A stretch of DNA of 64,000 nucleotides. Origin: Ignavibacteria bacterium (GTDB taxonomy: Bacteria; Bacteroidota; Ignavibacteria; Tepidaquicellales; Tepidaquicellaceae). The translations under genes were made by a program, and so were the position numbers. Where the stretch lies: the NCBI GenBank assembly GCA_036262055.1, contig DATAJP010000001.1:124001-188000 (forward strand). Reading direction: 5' to 3'. The first letter of the stretch is position 1; each line of letters begins with the position of its first letter. The notes below the pieces were generated by a model. That model saw only the letters and a list, made by a program, of their open reading frames with translations, searched no databases and had not been told where the DNA came from. Below, piece after piece: positions 35,311 to 44,900 of this stretch.

Positions 35311-36267
35311 TTGGAAACAATAATAACAAAAGATATAGATAAAGTTTGTTTGGATTTGATGAGAAATGAAGCAGCGGTGATTCCGACTGAAACGGTGTAT
35401 GGTCTGGCAGCTAAGGCATATAACCCTGATGCGGTTCTGAAAATTTATGAGATAAAAGAACGTCCGAAATTTAATCCGTTGATTGTGCACATATATGACG
35501 AGAAGATGCTTGAAGAAATTGCAGAGGAAATTCCTGATTTTGTTTTGAAGCTTATTTCAAAATTTTGTCCGGGTCCACTGACATTTGTTTTGAAAAAGAA
35601 AAAAATTATTCCCGATATTGTTACTGCGGGGTTAGATACCGTTGCGGTGCGGTTCCCTGCGCATGAAATGACAAGGGAGCTTTTGAAAAGCTTGAAATGT
35701 CCACTGTGCGCGCCTTCTGCCAACAGGTCAGGGAAAGTTTCTCCGACAAGTGCGGAAGAAGCATTTAAAGAATTAAACGGTAGAGTGCATTTTATACTTG
35801 ATGGCGGGAAATGCGAGATTGGAATCGAGTCAACGGTGATTGACTGCTCGGGAAAGGGAATTACATTGCTAAGACCTGGATTTATTTCAAAAGAACAAAT
35901 CGAGAAAGCGCTTCGAAGAAAAGTTAAAGAACGTGATAAAGAAGAAATTATAAATTCTCCGGGACAGATGAAAAACCATTACGCACCTGAAACCCCTTTG
36001 CATATAATAGAGTCACAAGATATAAGCTTCTCTGCTTTTAATAAATCGGTTGGCAAGCTGGATTTTGAAAAATACAGCTCACTTGAAGAAATTGCGAAAA
36101 ATTTATTCAAGGATATAAGAGAGCTTGATGAGAAGGGATATTCGTACATCGTTGCAAAGAAAGTTGCAGATGAGGGGCTGGGAGTTGCGATTAACGACCG
36201 TCTTGAAAAAGCATCAAGCGGGAAGTTGAGTGTGCATAAAGAAAGAATAAAGTTGTTACCGAAGTAA
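35311..36267 (+). CDS. Threonylcarbamoyl-AMP synthase, Sua5 type
   Basis: The 318-residue protein starts at TTG 35311. The N-terminal YrdC/TsaC domain (about 1-200) has AVIPTETVYGLAAKAYNPDA, IKERPKFNPLIVHI, KFCPGPLTFVLKKK, VAVRFPAHEMTRELL and APSANRSGKVSPT. The C-terminal Sua5 domain follows after SPGQMKNHYAPETPL. The enzyme makes the L-threonylcarbamoyl-AMP used for the t6A base of ANN-decoding tRNAs. The longer Sua5 form, rather than short TsaC, is typical of this group. Family A and the propeller gene follow. Confidence 0.95.
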   Translation: METIITKDIDKVCLDLMRNEAAVIPTETVYGLAAKAYNPDAVLKIYEIKERPKFNPLIVHIYDEKMLEEIAEEIPDFVLKLISKFCPGPLTFVLKKKKIIPDIVTAGLDTVAVRFPAHEMTRELLKSLKCPLCAPSANRSGKVSPTSAEEAFKELNGRVHFILDGGKCEIGIESTVIDCSGKGITLLRPGFISKEQIEKALRRKVKERDKEEIINSPGQMKNHYAPETPLHIIESQDISFSAFNKSVGKLDFEKYSSLEEIAKNLFKDIRELDEKGYSYIVAKKVADEGLGVAINDRLEKASSGKLSVHKERIKLLPK

Positions 36268-36295
36268 TGGGATTCCCGCCTGCGCGGGAATGACT
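36268..36295 (+). repeat. Family A palindrome
   Basis: The copy (tgggattcccgcctgcgcgg, then gaatgact) begins one base after the Sua5 stop. It ends 12 bases before the likely start of the next gene. Its gaatgac end supplies an in-frame ATG (36290) that could serve as an alternative start. Confidence 0.8.
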
Positions 36296-36307
36296 TCAAA
36301 TAAGAAA

Positions 36308-37531
36308 ATGACTGACAAAATAGAAATATCATTTGATGATGACGAGAAGGGGAAGATTGAAGTAAATCTTGAACAGACTCTCGAAGAGCAGATTATTATC
36401 GCGGATAAGATTACAGAACCGGCATCGTCTATTATTGTGCCTGCGAATTTTTATTATGCGGGAAATCAGGGGGCGAATAAGTTTTATGATTCCCTGATTG
36501 AGTTTCCCGGGGGAATAGAAAGCGGATTCAGAAAAAAATTCTCGATTGAGTTCAAGGATGAGTTTTACAGCTCAGTGCTTGCGGATAACAAAAATCTAGT
36601 ATTGGTTTCTACGAAGGGAACGGTTTATTTTATTGATAAAGATTCAGGTGAACTAAAAGGAAAAGTTGTTTTAGATAATGAGCTTGTCGAAAAAACGGGA
36701 TTGATTGTCGAAGATGAGATTTATGTTAACTCTCTCAAAAGAATTTATAAAGTCAGTGAGAGCAATAAAGAAGCTTTGTTTAATGCGGATGAAAGCTTTT
36801 ATATATGGACAAACCTGAACCGCTATGAAAATAATTTGTTGTTTGCGGAGTATTCGGATGAGCAAAAGAAGTGCAGGATAATTTTGTATGATGTTAAGCA
36901 GAGTAATTATATTACGCTTAATGAAGTAAAGATTGAAAAATTTGTTTCAGATAGAATCGTTGTGCATAATGAGAAGGCATATTTTATTTTTGATGATAAG
37001 TGTGTTATAATTAATCTCAAAAAAAATGAAACTGAGATTATCGAACTTGGCTTTGAGACGAATGAGCGGAGCTTTATATTTGCGATTAACAAAGGCATAG
37101 TGCTTGTGAATAATAACGAGGTTTATTTCCTTGATGTGATGCATAACGATAATGTGTTTAAGTTCACGGGGATAAAAGAAAATTTTATTAACTCAGGCGG
37201 CGGAAGCGGCGAGAACGTTTTTCTCGGGACAGGAAGCGGATGGTATCATTATAAAATTAACGGAGTGCTTGTCACGCATTATGAGGACACAGAAGAAAAT
37301 ATTATAGAGGCAATCAGCAAGAACGTTCTTGCGATTTCGAGACGTAACAAAGTTATATTCTATAACCTGAATAAGATTCAGGAGGCGGAAGGATTTATAT
37401 TAAGCTCGAAAGATTTTAATATTACGCAGGAGATAATTTCGGTTGTGTTTGACAGGAGTCTTATTTATGTTCTCACGCATCAGGGAGTGCTTACTGCGTT
37501 TTCTAATGATAAGTTGAATATACATATATGA
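36308..37531 (+). CDS. PQQ-like beta-propeller protein, cytoplasmic
   Basis: The protein has 407 residues from ATG 36308; an in-frame ATG at 36290 is supplied by the family A repeat and would add six residues. After an acidic start (IEISFDDDEKGKIEVNL), blades of about 40-45 residues contain PQQ/WD-type segments. Examples are VLVSTKGTVYFIDKDSGELK, NRYENNLLFAEYSD and SLIYVLTHQGVLTAF. There is no signal peptide. It lies upstream of a secreted vWA-domain protein on the same strand, so the pair may share a transcript. No substrate is suggested. Confidence 0.75.
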   Translation: MTDKIEISFDDDEKGKIEVNLEQTLEEQIIIADKITEPASSIIVPANFYYAGNQGANKFYDSLIEFPGGIESGFRKKFSIEFKDEFYSSVLADNKNLVLVSTKGTVYFIDKDSGELKGKVVLDNELVEKTGLIVEDEIYVNSLKRIYKVSESNKEALFNADESFYIWTNLNRYENNLLFAEYSDEQKKCRIILYDVKQSNYITLNEVKIEKFVSDRIVVHNEKAYFIFDDKCVIINLKKNETEIIELGFETNERSFIFAINKGIVLVNNNEVYFLDVMHNDNVFKFTGIKENFINSGGGSGENVFLGTGSGWYHYKINGVLVTHYEDTEENIIEAISKNVLAISRRNKVIFYNLNKIQEAEGFILSSKDFNITQEIISVVFDRSLIYVLTHQGVLTAFSNDKLNIHI

Positions 37532-37535
37532 GGAA

Positions 37536-37723
37536 AGGGGTAACACACCCCGTCAACTTCGTTGACACCCCTCTCGAGAGAGGATTCTATTTGTCATTCC
37601 CGCGAAGGCGGGAATCTAGTCCAGATGATACTTAATTTAAAAAATTTTATAATCTGTCCTGAATATAAAATAATTGGTTCTTGAATAATATTCGTTTGGA
37701 TTCCCGCCTGCGCGGGAATGACA
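37536..37723. repeat. Repeat cluster: family B and two family A copies
   Basis: The intergenic gap is almost all repeats. At 37536-37583 a family B element (acacaccccgtcaacttcgt and on) contains hairpins gtcaac-ttc-gttgac and cctctc-gagagagg. At 37592-37617 a family A copy lies in reverse orientation. At 37696-37723 another lies in forward orientation, 14 bases before the vWA gene start. Confidence 0.8.
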
Positions 37724-37737
37724 ACTTATAAAAGTTT

Positions 37738-39363
37738 ATGAAAAAAATTCTAATAATAATTTTTCTTTTGTGTTCTGCGTTTGCAAACGCAAATGACAAA
37801 ATAGTTTTCTTGTTTGATAACTCGGGGAGTATGTCGGGTTATTATAGAGAGGCGAACAGCGCATTTAAATTATTTTCAAAAGCGTTGATAAAGAATTCCG
37901 TTAAGCCGGGTGATGAGGCGAGTGTTTTGCTTTTCACAAAGACCGAGCCAAGCAGGGGAATAACTTCGCCGAAAGTTTTATTTGAGGGAGCGGGAAATAC
38001 GATTGACCTGAATAAAGTCATCGGAGATTTTCAGCTTATGCGCGGAAAAGACGGCGACTTAGGAAGAACAGATTTGATTCAGGCGCTTGATGACGGAATA
38101 AAATCGCTCGACGGCGACCGCGGGATTATCTGGCTGCTTACCGACAACATCAATGACGTGAGCGGACAGGGGGATTCAAGTTTTCAAAATACTGTTGAGT
38201 TTTATGAGCGTCTCCGCAATGATGCGAACATAAGAAAAATTTTACTTTACCCGATTCCCGAAACAATCACAGAAGAAGGACGGCTCTCGAAAGGATATGT
38301 TGTTTATGCGATGGTGTACTCACCAACCGAGCTTACACAGCAGGAATACGATGCTTACGATGCACAGCTTCGGGGGGTCGGCATTCGCCAGAAGCCCATC
38401 ACGCTTAAGCCGCTCGATATCGGAACGGTTGTTCTTGTTCCGCAAAAAACGCAGAGCAGAATTTCCGAAGGCAAACTTTACTTCGACGGAAAAACTTTGC
38501 GCGGGTTCGGCTTCGAAGAGGGGCAGGCATACCAGGAAGTTTTCAATGACCTCACGCTGAAATCGAATTTGTATCCTTATAAAATCAAGAGCGCAAACCT
38601 GAATGTAAAGCTCGATGATTTCAAGTCGAGTGATTACTCCGTGAAGTCGCTCGGCACGCAGACAATCACGCCATCGACGGTGAGCAACGTTTCGCCTGAA
38701 GGAGAGGTGAAGGGGTTCTCGGTTATTTTTAACCTGCCTGATATCACTCCGAATTTTTCTTTTAACACAATTTTCAAAGAGGACTTTACAATCGGCGGGA
38801 ATTTAATTCTCGACGTTACGAATACCGACATTGCGCTCGATGAGCAGTACATAAGCCAGTTCAATGAGCTGTTTGCGCTGCAGTCGGTGCCGCAGATTTT
38901 CAGACCCGTGCTGAAAGATAAAAAAATCTCGACGCAGATTCCGCTTGAGATAAAAATGAAATACGGTCCGTGGAGATTATTTATTTTAATCGGGCTGATT
39001 GCCGTGGCGGTGCTTATTTTTGTCGGGCTGATTTACCTGCTGCTGAAAAAAACCTGTTTTGAACTGCGGCTGAACAATGAAGAGCCAAGCTCGGTGTGCG
39101 TGAGTGCTATTGGTTCTTACTCGGTAAGTTACGGCTACTCGCAGGAGCTCGGAAAAATCAAGAAGCCGCTTTTCGGCGGATTGAGATTTCAGTATTCGAA
39201 ATTCACTTCATCACCCGGCAGAAGCACGGGGCTGGTCGAGGGACTGCCAATCGAAATCGAATACACAGACGAAGAAATGCACGTGCAGAAAGTCATCATG
39301 ACAATCGAATTCACCGCCGGAAAGCGGGTGGAAGAGAGTAGTGGAAACGGGGAGATGCATTGA
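37738..39363 (+). CDS. Membrane-anchored vWA-domain protein
   Basis: The 541-residue protein has a signal peptide ending near FANA. A von Willebrand A domain follows with a full MIDAS: FLFDNSGSMSG (DxSxS), GRTDLIQALDDGI (Thr) and LLTDNINDVSG (Asp). A beta-rich middle region (about 230-410) leads to one transmembrane helix near residue 420 (LFILIGLIAVAVLIFVGLIY). An Ig- or FHA-like cytoplasmic tail of about 100 residues follows. It probably binds a protein partner through a divalent metal in the periplasm. The gene is clearly richer in G and C at third codon positions than its neighbours. Confidence 0.88.
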   Translation: MKKILIIIFLLCSAFANANDKIVFLFDNSGSMSGYYREANSAFKLFSKALIKNSVKPGDEASVLLFTKTEPSRGITSPKVLFEGAGNTIDLNKVIGDFQLMRGKDGDLGRTDLIQALDDGIKSLDGDRGIIWLLTDNINDVSGQGDSSFQNTVEFYERLRNDANIRKILLYPIPETITEEGRLSKGYVVYAMVYSPTELTQQEYDAYDAQLRGVGIRQKPITLKPLDIGTVVLVPQKTQSRISEGKLYFDGKTLRGFGFEEGQAYQEVFNDLTLKSNLYPYKIKSANLNVKLDDFKSSDYSVKSLGTQTITPSTVSNVSPEGEVKGFSVIFNLPDITPNFSFNTIFKEDFTIGGNLILDVTNTDIALDEQYISQFNELFALQSVPQIFRPVLKDKKISTQIPLEIKMKYGPWRLFILIGLIAVAVLIFVGLIYLLLKKTCFELRLNNEEPSSVCVSAIGSYSVSYGYSQELGKIKKPLFGGLRFQYSKFTSSPGRSTGLVEGLPIEIEYTDEEMHVQKVIMTIEFTAGKRVEESSGNGEMH

Positions 39364-39466
39364 GGGATTTTTGTTATTTCTAATCTACGGTTATCTTGGA
39401 CTTGTTTATTTTTCATATTTATTTTAAAAACTTAATTTACTAGATTTATTTGCCTAAATCACATAA

Positions 39467-40456
39467 ATGTCGGAATTCGGAAAAAGTATAAGAATTTATT
39501 TAAAGGATGGAACTGTTACTGGTATAAAAGTTGGAGAAGTTGTAAATCAAACAATTAAATCAATTTCTTGTCCACGATTAAAGATAAGTGAATTAACAGA
39601 TCAACCTGATGTTAAAAGACCTGGCATATACTTTTTATTCGGTCAAGACGAAGAAACTAGCGAACCTAAAGTCTATATTGGTGAGGCTGAAAATGTTTTT
39701 GAACGACTTCAAGAACACATTTTAAAAAAAGATTTTTGGAACGAAGTAATTTTTATTGTTAGTAAGGACGAAAATTTGACTAAATCCCATGTTAAATATC
39801 TTGAAAGCCGAGTTATTGAATTATCATTTAAAATAAAACGTTATAAAGTAGATAATAATAATCATTCTACCGCTCCATTGTTACCATTACCTGATAAAGA
39901 TGCAATGGAAGAATTTTTAATTTATCTTAAGTTATTACTTGGAGTATTGGGTCACAAACTTTTAGAGGAAATTAACCCAACTAAAGTTGTAGAAAAAACG
40001 TTTGATAAAGTTGAATATAACGAATACAATTCAAGCGACAGTAGGGAACTCTTCTTATCTGTGTCGGGGCTTACCGCAAAAGCACTTCAAACAGATGAAG
40101 GAATAGTAGTGTTAAAAGGTTCGGAGGCAACTCAAAACATCCAAGGATTACAAAAAGGATATAAAGAGGATAGAGAACGACTCATTGAAAACGGCCGATT
40201 AAAATTAATAAATGATAAATATATTTTTCAAGAAGATACTATTTTTAAATCTCCATCCGCGGCAGCTGCAATTATTGTGGGATATAGCATTAATGGTCGT
40301 AAACACTGGAAAGACAAGAATGGTAAATCATTAAATGAGATTGAAAATGAAAGTGTGCCATCAGTAAATTCATTATTGCGAGATATATTTAAAATAGAAA
40401 ACAAAAGTGTTGGCTCTGAAACAAATTCAGAAGGACACTCCCCGTCATTTCGTTGA
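39467..40456 (+). CDS. GIY-YIG nuclease-domain protein with DUF4357
   Basis: The 329-residue protein has an N-terminal leader (about 1-45). A GIY-YIG domain follows with GIYFLFGQ, VYIGEAENVFERLQEH and KSHVKYLESRVIEL (Glu as metal ligand). A C-terminal DUF4357 region (about 235-305) has FKSPSAAAAIIVGYSINGRK and HWKDKNGKSLNE. This pair of domains occurs in restriction-associated and free-standing endonucleases. The last seven residues (GHSPSFR) and the stop come from a family B repeat, so the original C-terminus was probably different. The gene is AT-rich and may be horizontally acquired. Confidence 0.9.
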   Translation: MSEFGKSIRIYLKDGTVTGIKVGEVVNQTIKSISCPRLKISELTDQPDVKRPGIYFLFGQDEETSEPKVYIGEAENVFERLQEHILKKDFWNEVIFIVSKDENLTKSHVKYLESRVIELSFKIKRYKVDNNNHSTAPLLPLPDKDAMEEFLIYLKLLLGVLGHKLLEEINPTKVVEKTFDKVEYNEYNSSDSRELFLSVSGLTAKALQTDEGIVVLKGSEATQNIQGLQKGYKEDRERLIENGRLKLINDKYIFQEDTIFKSPSAAAAIIVGYSINGRKHWKDKNGKSLNEIENESVPSVNSLLRDIFKIENKSVGSETNSEGHSPSFR

Positions 40457-40476
40457 TACCCCTTTCATAAAGAGGA
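40434..40476. repeat. Family B repeat overlapping a gene end
   Basis: This is a diverged copy (acactccccgtcatttcgtt, then gatacccctttcataaagagg). It overlaps the last codons of the GIY-YIG gene. Just after it starts the minus-strand gene fragment at 40480. Confidence 0.65.
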
Positions 40477-40479
40477 AAT

Positions 40480-40621
40480 TTATGATACCTTCTTCTTCAA
40501 CAACTTAAAGGCGTGGTTCCATTGATTTTTTACGATGCCGGGGATGCACCATAGCATCGCGAGCGGCTCAATTGCGCGGGCGCCTTCGGCTTTGCCCATA
40601 TCCTCGACTTCCCATCCGAAC
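40480..40621 (-). pseudogene. 3' fragment of a second F420-reductase-like gene
   Basis: On the minus strand the bases 40487-40621 match 40871-41005 of the intact gene next door at 125 of 135 positions by my count, with no gaps. The fragment encodes the same 45 residues (starting FGWEVEDMGKAEGARA and ending KLLKKKV) followed by Ser and a stop at 40480. All ten differences are synonymous. Nothing of the N-terminal Rossmann half remains. The 5' end is cut off at a family A variant repeat (40628-40655). It is a remnant of a formerly functional paralogue or diverged allele, not a random copy. It is not expected to make a working protein. Confidence 0.85.
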
Positions 40622-40627
40622 ATCAAT

Positions 40628-40853
40628 TGTCATTCCGTGCTTGACACGGAATCTAGGCTAGATGTTTCTAGAATCTTGATACAGTTGTTTAATATAAAAT
40701 AATAGAGGAGTTACTTCAGAAAAAATATTTGAGTGATATGCTGACTAACTTTTGAATCATTTTTGCCTGGATTCCAGCCTTCGCTGGAATGACATTAGTG
40801 GAGTTTTATAAAATTAATCTGTGATAATTTGTGTTAATTCGTGGTAAGGTTTT
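40628..40853. repeat. Family A variant, family A copy and family F tract
   Basis: At 40628-40655 is a family A-like element with changed stem and loop (tgtcattccgtgcttgacac...). At 40767-40794 is a regular copy in plus orientation with an attccagc/gctggaat stem. At about 40816-40853 a family F tract reads ctgtgataatttgtgttaat and onward. The bases between 40656 and 40766 show no gene or motif. Confidence 0.7.
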
Positions 40854-40863
40854 TAAAAACTCC

Positions 40864-41532
40864 TCACTCCACCTTCTTCTTAAGCAACTTAAACGCGTGG
40901 TTCCATTGATTCTTTACGATGCCGGGGATGCACCATAGCATCGCGAGTGGTTCGATTGCACGCGCGCCTTCCGCTTTGCCCATATCCTCGACTTCCCATC
41001 CGAACTTTTCGAGAACTTCCGTTACTTTCTGTTTTGCTTCGTCGCTGTCGCCTGCAATGAACATCGTCGGCTTGCCGTCTTCGAAATCGGGGTTGACCAT
41101 AAAAGCGTTTCCGACACAGCTGAACGCCTTCACAAACTTTGCTTCGGGATATGCGCGCTGAAGCTTTTCCATGTGAGAGAAGTTGAGCTCGGTGAAAAAT
41201 TTGATGACACCGTTGACGGGCTGTTCATCGGCAATCGGGTTTGTGGTATCGATGATGATTTTTCCCTGAAGGTCGCGGTCATCTATGACGCCGAGAACGT
41301 TTTCGGCAGCGCTGCCTTTGACTGCAAGCACGAGTATGTCGCCGAACTTTCCCGCTTCCTTGAACGTGCCTGCTTTGTTGCCTGCCTCAGTCCAGTTTTT
41401 GAGCTTGTCAACGTAGCGCGTTCCCATCATCACGTCGTAGCCGTGCTTTTTGAATCCCTCCGCGAGAGTTTTTGCAACAACACCGGAGCCGAGTACGCCG
41501 ATTTTTTTGATTTCTTTTTGTTTGGTTTGCAT
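40864..41532 (-). CDS. NADPH-dependent F420 reductase-like Rossmann oxidoreductase
   Basis: The protein has 222 residues from ATG 41532; the frame continues upstream but has no matching sequence. The Rossmann motif KIGVLGSGVVAKTLAEGFKK is at the start. Next come VMMGTRYVDKL, GDILVLAVKGSA, GKIIIDTTNPI and a C-terminal half with FVKAFSCVGNAFMVNP and MFIAGDSDEA. This is the F420-dependent NADP oxidoreductase (NpdG-like) family; many members in organisms without F420 use other cofactors. No F420 synthesis gene is seen here. It is GC-richer than the neighbouring GIY-YIG gene. A fragment of a second copy lies 243 bp downstream. Confidence 0.88.
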   Translation of the reverse strand: MQTKQKEIKKIGVLGSGVVAKTLAEGFKKHGYDVMMGTRYVDKLKNWTEAGNKAGTFKEAGKFGDILVLAVKGSAAENVLGVIDDRDLQGKIIIDTTNPIADEQPVNGVIKFFTELNFSHMEKLQRAYPEAKFVKAFSCVGNAFMVNPDFEDGKPTMFIAGDSDEAKQKVTEVLEKFGWEVEDMGKAEGARAIEPLAMLWCIPGIVKNQWNHAFKLLKKKVE

Positions 41533-41923
41533 GGAGTTGTTTCTATTGCTTATTGTTATTAACAATGAAAGTTGGATAAATATTCCAAGAGTGTGAAAAG
41601 GCAAAAGTAAAAAAGCAAAAATGTCCTCCTCCTAAATCCTCCTCCAAAGGAGGACTTACACACCCCGTCAGCTTCGCTGCCACCCCTCTCAAAAGGGGAA
41701 TTTTATTTTCAAATTTTCTAAAGAACTTATTTGGCTTTTATGGAGTAAATAATCATTATAAATTAATTCTCAATTAAATAAATTCTAACTTATATATGCA
41801 AATTTAGACCGTTTTTTAAGAAATTTAGAAGTAATTTAGAGTTTCAACGCTGATTTTATAAGATAGTTATGATAAACGCTGAGAAAACTTGAAACATGAC
41901 GTTGACCCTGAAACAAGTTCAGG
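41533..41923. repeat. Intergenic repeats before the giant outer-membrane gene
   Basis: Family C at 41623-41657 is followed directly by family B at 41657-41699 (cacaccccgtcagcttcgct and on), making a compound element. At 41906-41924 is a ccctgaa-acaag-ttcaggg hairpin whose end supplies the GTG (41924) that could start the next gene. The 200 bases between (41700-41900) are AT-rich and should contain the promoter, but I see no clear consensus. Confidence 0.7.
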
Positions 41924-44900
41924 GTGACAAATTTTTTAAAACGGTTATATTTGATATATAAGCTCAGAAAAATATTTTGCTTCCTATTACTCACATGTAT
42001 ATATGTGAGTATCTTTCATTTATCTTCACAGGCACAAGACAATCCTCTCAATAATCCTAATGCCAAGATAGATATTTTTCAGGTGAGTGCGACCGATACG
42101 GTTGTGAAGACGGGTGCAAAGTTTATTATTCAGTATTCGGAAATTCTTACGCTTGATTTCGGTGATGCGCCGGTTCATAAAAACATTAAACTTTCTCCCG
42201 CGAGTGATTACAAGATAAATTATAAAAATGGCGAGATTACTTTGAGTGATGATATTTTTTCAAAGTATGAGCTCGATACAAACCGCATTTATGATTTGAG
42301 TGTTGAGTATGATTTGTTTCCATATACTTTCAGGGATGAGTACTCGAATTTTGAAATCATAACCGAGCGCGATACGATTACGGGTGACACGATTGAAATA
42401 GCAACACAGAGAAAAGATTTTATTGAAAATATTTTTGAAGGAACACAGCTTGAAAAATCAGGAAGCATTTTCCGCGGATTTAATTTTGGTTCTAACCGGG
42501 ATTTGTCGCTGAACTCGGGTTTCAGATTGCAATTGAATGGAAAAATTTCGAATGACATTGAAATCACTGCCGCGCTTACCGATGAAAGCACACCGATTCA
42601 GCCGGAAGGCAATACGCAAAAGCTTCAGGAGCTTGATAAAGTTTTCATTGAGCTGCGAAGCAATAATGTTACGACGACCATCGGTGACATCGAGCTGGAT
42701 TTTGTGAACTCGGAGTTTGTGAAGTTTCAAAGAAAGATTCAGGGAGCGAAGGGATACGGCGAGTTTGGTTTTGGTGATTTGGTTTTGTCGGGTGCGGTGC
42801 AGAGAGGGAAGTTCAATTCAAATTCTTTCAACGGCATCGACGGTGTGCAGGGACCATATAAGCTGACGGGAACGGAAAACGAAGTGAACATTCTTGTGCT
42901 TTCGGGAACGGAGCGGGTTTATATCGATGGAATTTTGATGACGCGCGGTGAGAATGAAGATTATGTTATTGATTATGGAATCGGTGCGGTGACTTTTAAG
43001 AATCGCAGAATCATTACATCGAATACGAGGATAGTTGTGGACTTTGAATATTCCGACAGAAGATACTCGCGGACTTTGCTTGCGGGAAAAAACGGCTTAA
43101 AGTTTTTTGGTAACAAATTAAATTTTTCGGTCGCGTATGTGAGGGACTTTGATGATCAGGATAAGACGATTGATTTCAGCCTGAGCGAGCAGGATAAACA
43201 AATTCTTGCAAATGCGGGAGCCGACAGGTTTAAAGCGGTGAAGTCGGGAGTAACTTTTGTCGGGTTGGATACGCTGAACAATATTGGGAATGGCGCATAT
43301 GCACGTGTCCTCCCCCCAACCCCCTCCAAAGGGGGAGATACCATATATGTGTTTACTCCGGGGACGGACTCTGCGCAGTATAATGTAACATTTACTTTTG
43401 TTGGTGCGGGGCGGGGTAGCTACACGCAAATCAGTTCGCTTGAATACAGATATGTCGGGCGTGACAGCGGGAATTATGCTCCGATTATTTTGCTGCCCAT
43501 GCCGACAGCGTTTCAGGTTGTGAATGCAGGGCTGGATTTTTCTCCCGATAAAAATGGAGATTTTAACATAAGAGTTGAGTCAGCGTATTCGTATTTTGAT
43601 GCAAATAAATTTTCGGGAATTGCCGACAGTAAATACGGAGGTCTTGCGTTGCTCGGGATTGTAAATTATAAAAAAGATAAGCTAAATTTTCTTGGAATGG
43701 AGCTAAACAATTTTAATTTTACATACAAGGAACGACTGGTTAACAAAAATTTTGCTTCGCTTGACAGAATTAGCAGTGTTGAGTTCGAGCGAAACTTTGA
43801 CGTGAACGACTCTACGCATCAAACGGAAAACTTCAGAGAAGGAAATTTATTTTTTGCTCCGGGGAAATATTTAGGATTTAATTATAACTTCGGTCAATTG
43901 CTGAGAGGAGAGATTTTTAACTCGGTCAGAAATATCGGTGAAGCATTTTTACTGGGGGATTCGTTAAATCTGCCGACGATGAAATACCGTGTTGATTACT
44001 TAAACAGTAGAAATGATTTGGCAACATCGCGAGGCAACTGGATTAAACATTATGGTGAAGCTGGATATAAAAAATATTTTAATGCAAGTGAAGAGGATAT
44101 TTATTTTAACACTCAGCCATATCTTGATATGAAATTTATTTTCAATGCTGAGTCGAAGAGAAATAATTTTACTGCAAACGCTCTCGACACATTGCAAATA
44201 TCAAGCTTTGCTTTCAGTGAGTATATCCCGACTATTGCTGTGAGAAATATTTATAACTTCGATGTTTTTGCGCAGTATAATTACCGCAGGGACGAAACCG
44301 TTAATCAGGGTTTTCTTGATTTTTTTTCGAATACATACATTCAGAAATACGGACTCATATATAGAGGGATAAGCTTTGTAACTGCGGGATTCGATATTGG
44401 CTTCCGTGATAAAGAATTTTCTCAGTTTGCAACACAATTAGGAAACGTGGATAATAAATCTGTGCTTGTGAATTCACAAATCAGAATTGACCCGTTGACA
44501 ACCGGATTGGTAACGGATTTATTTTATAATGTTTCAAGCGACAGAACGGCAAAAATAGAACGGCAGTTTGTGAAAGTTCCTGTCGGTGAGGGAAATTATA
44601 TTTATCTTGGTGATATTAATAATAACGGCATACTCGATGAGTTTGATTTTCAGCTTGTGAATTTCGGCGGTGATTATGTGAGGTTGAACATTCCTACAAA
44701 TGAATTTTTCCCGACGGTGAATTTGAGAACATCTGCGAAAATTACATTTAAGCCGGACAGATTTTTAAATTTACAGAATAATAACTTTTTAAGTACTATA
44801 ATAAAAAACATTACAGCAGAATCATTTTATCGTATCGATGAAAACAGTACTGATCCGAACACAAACAATATTTATTTTCTGCACTTCGATAGTTTTTTAA

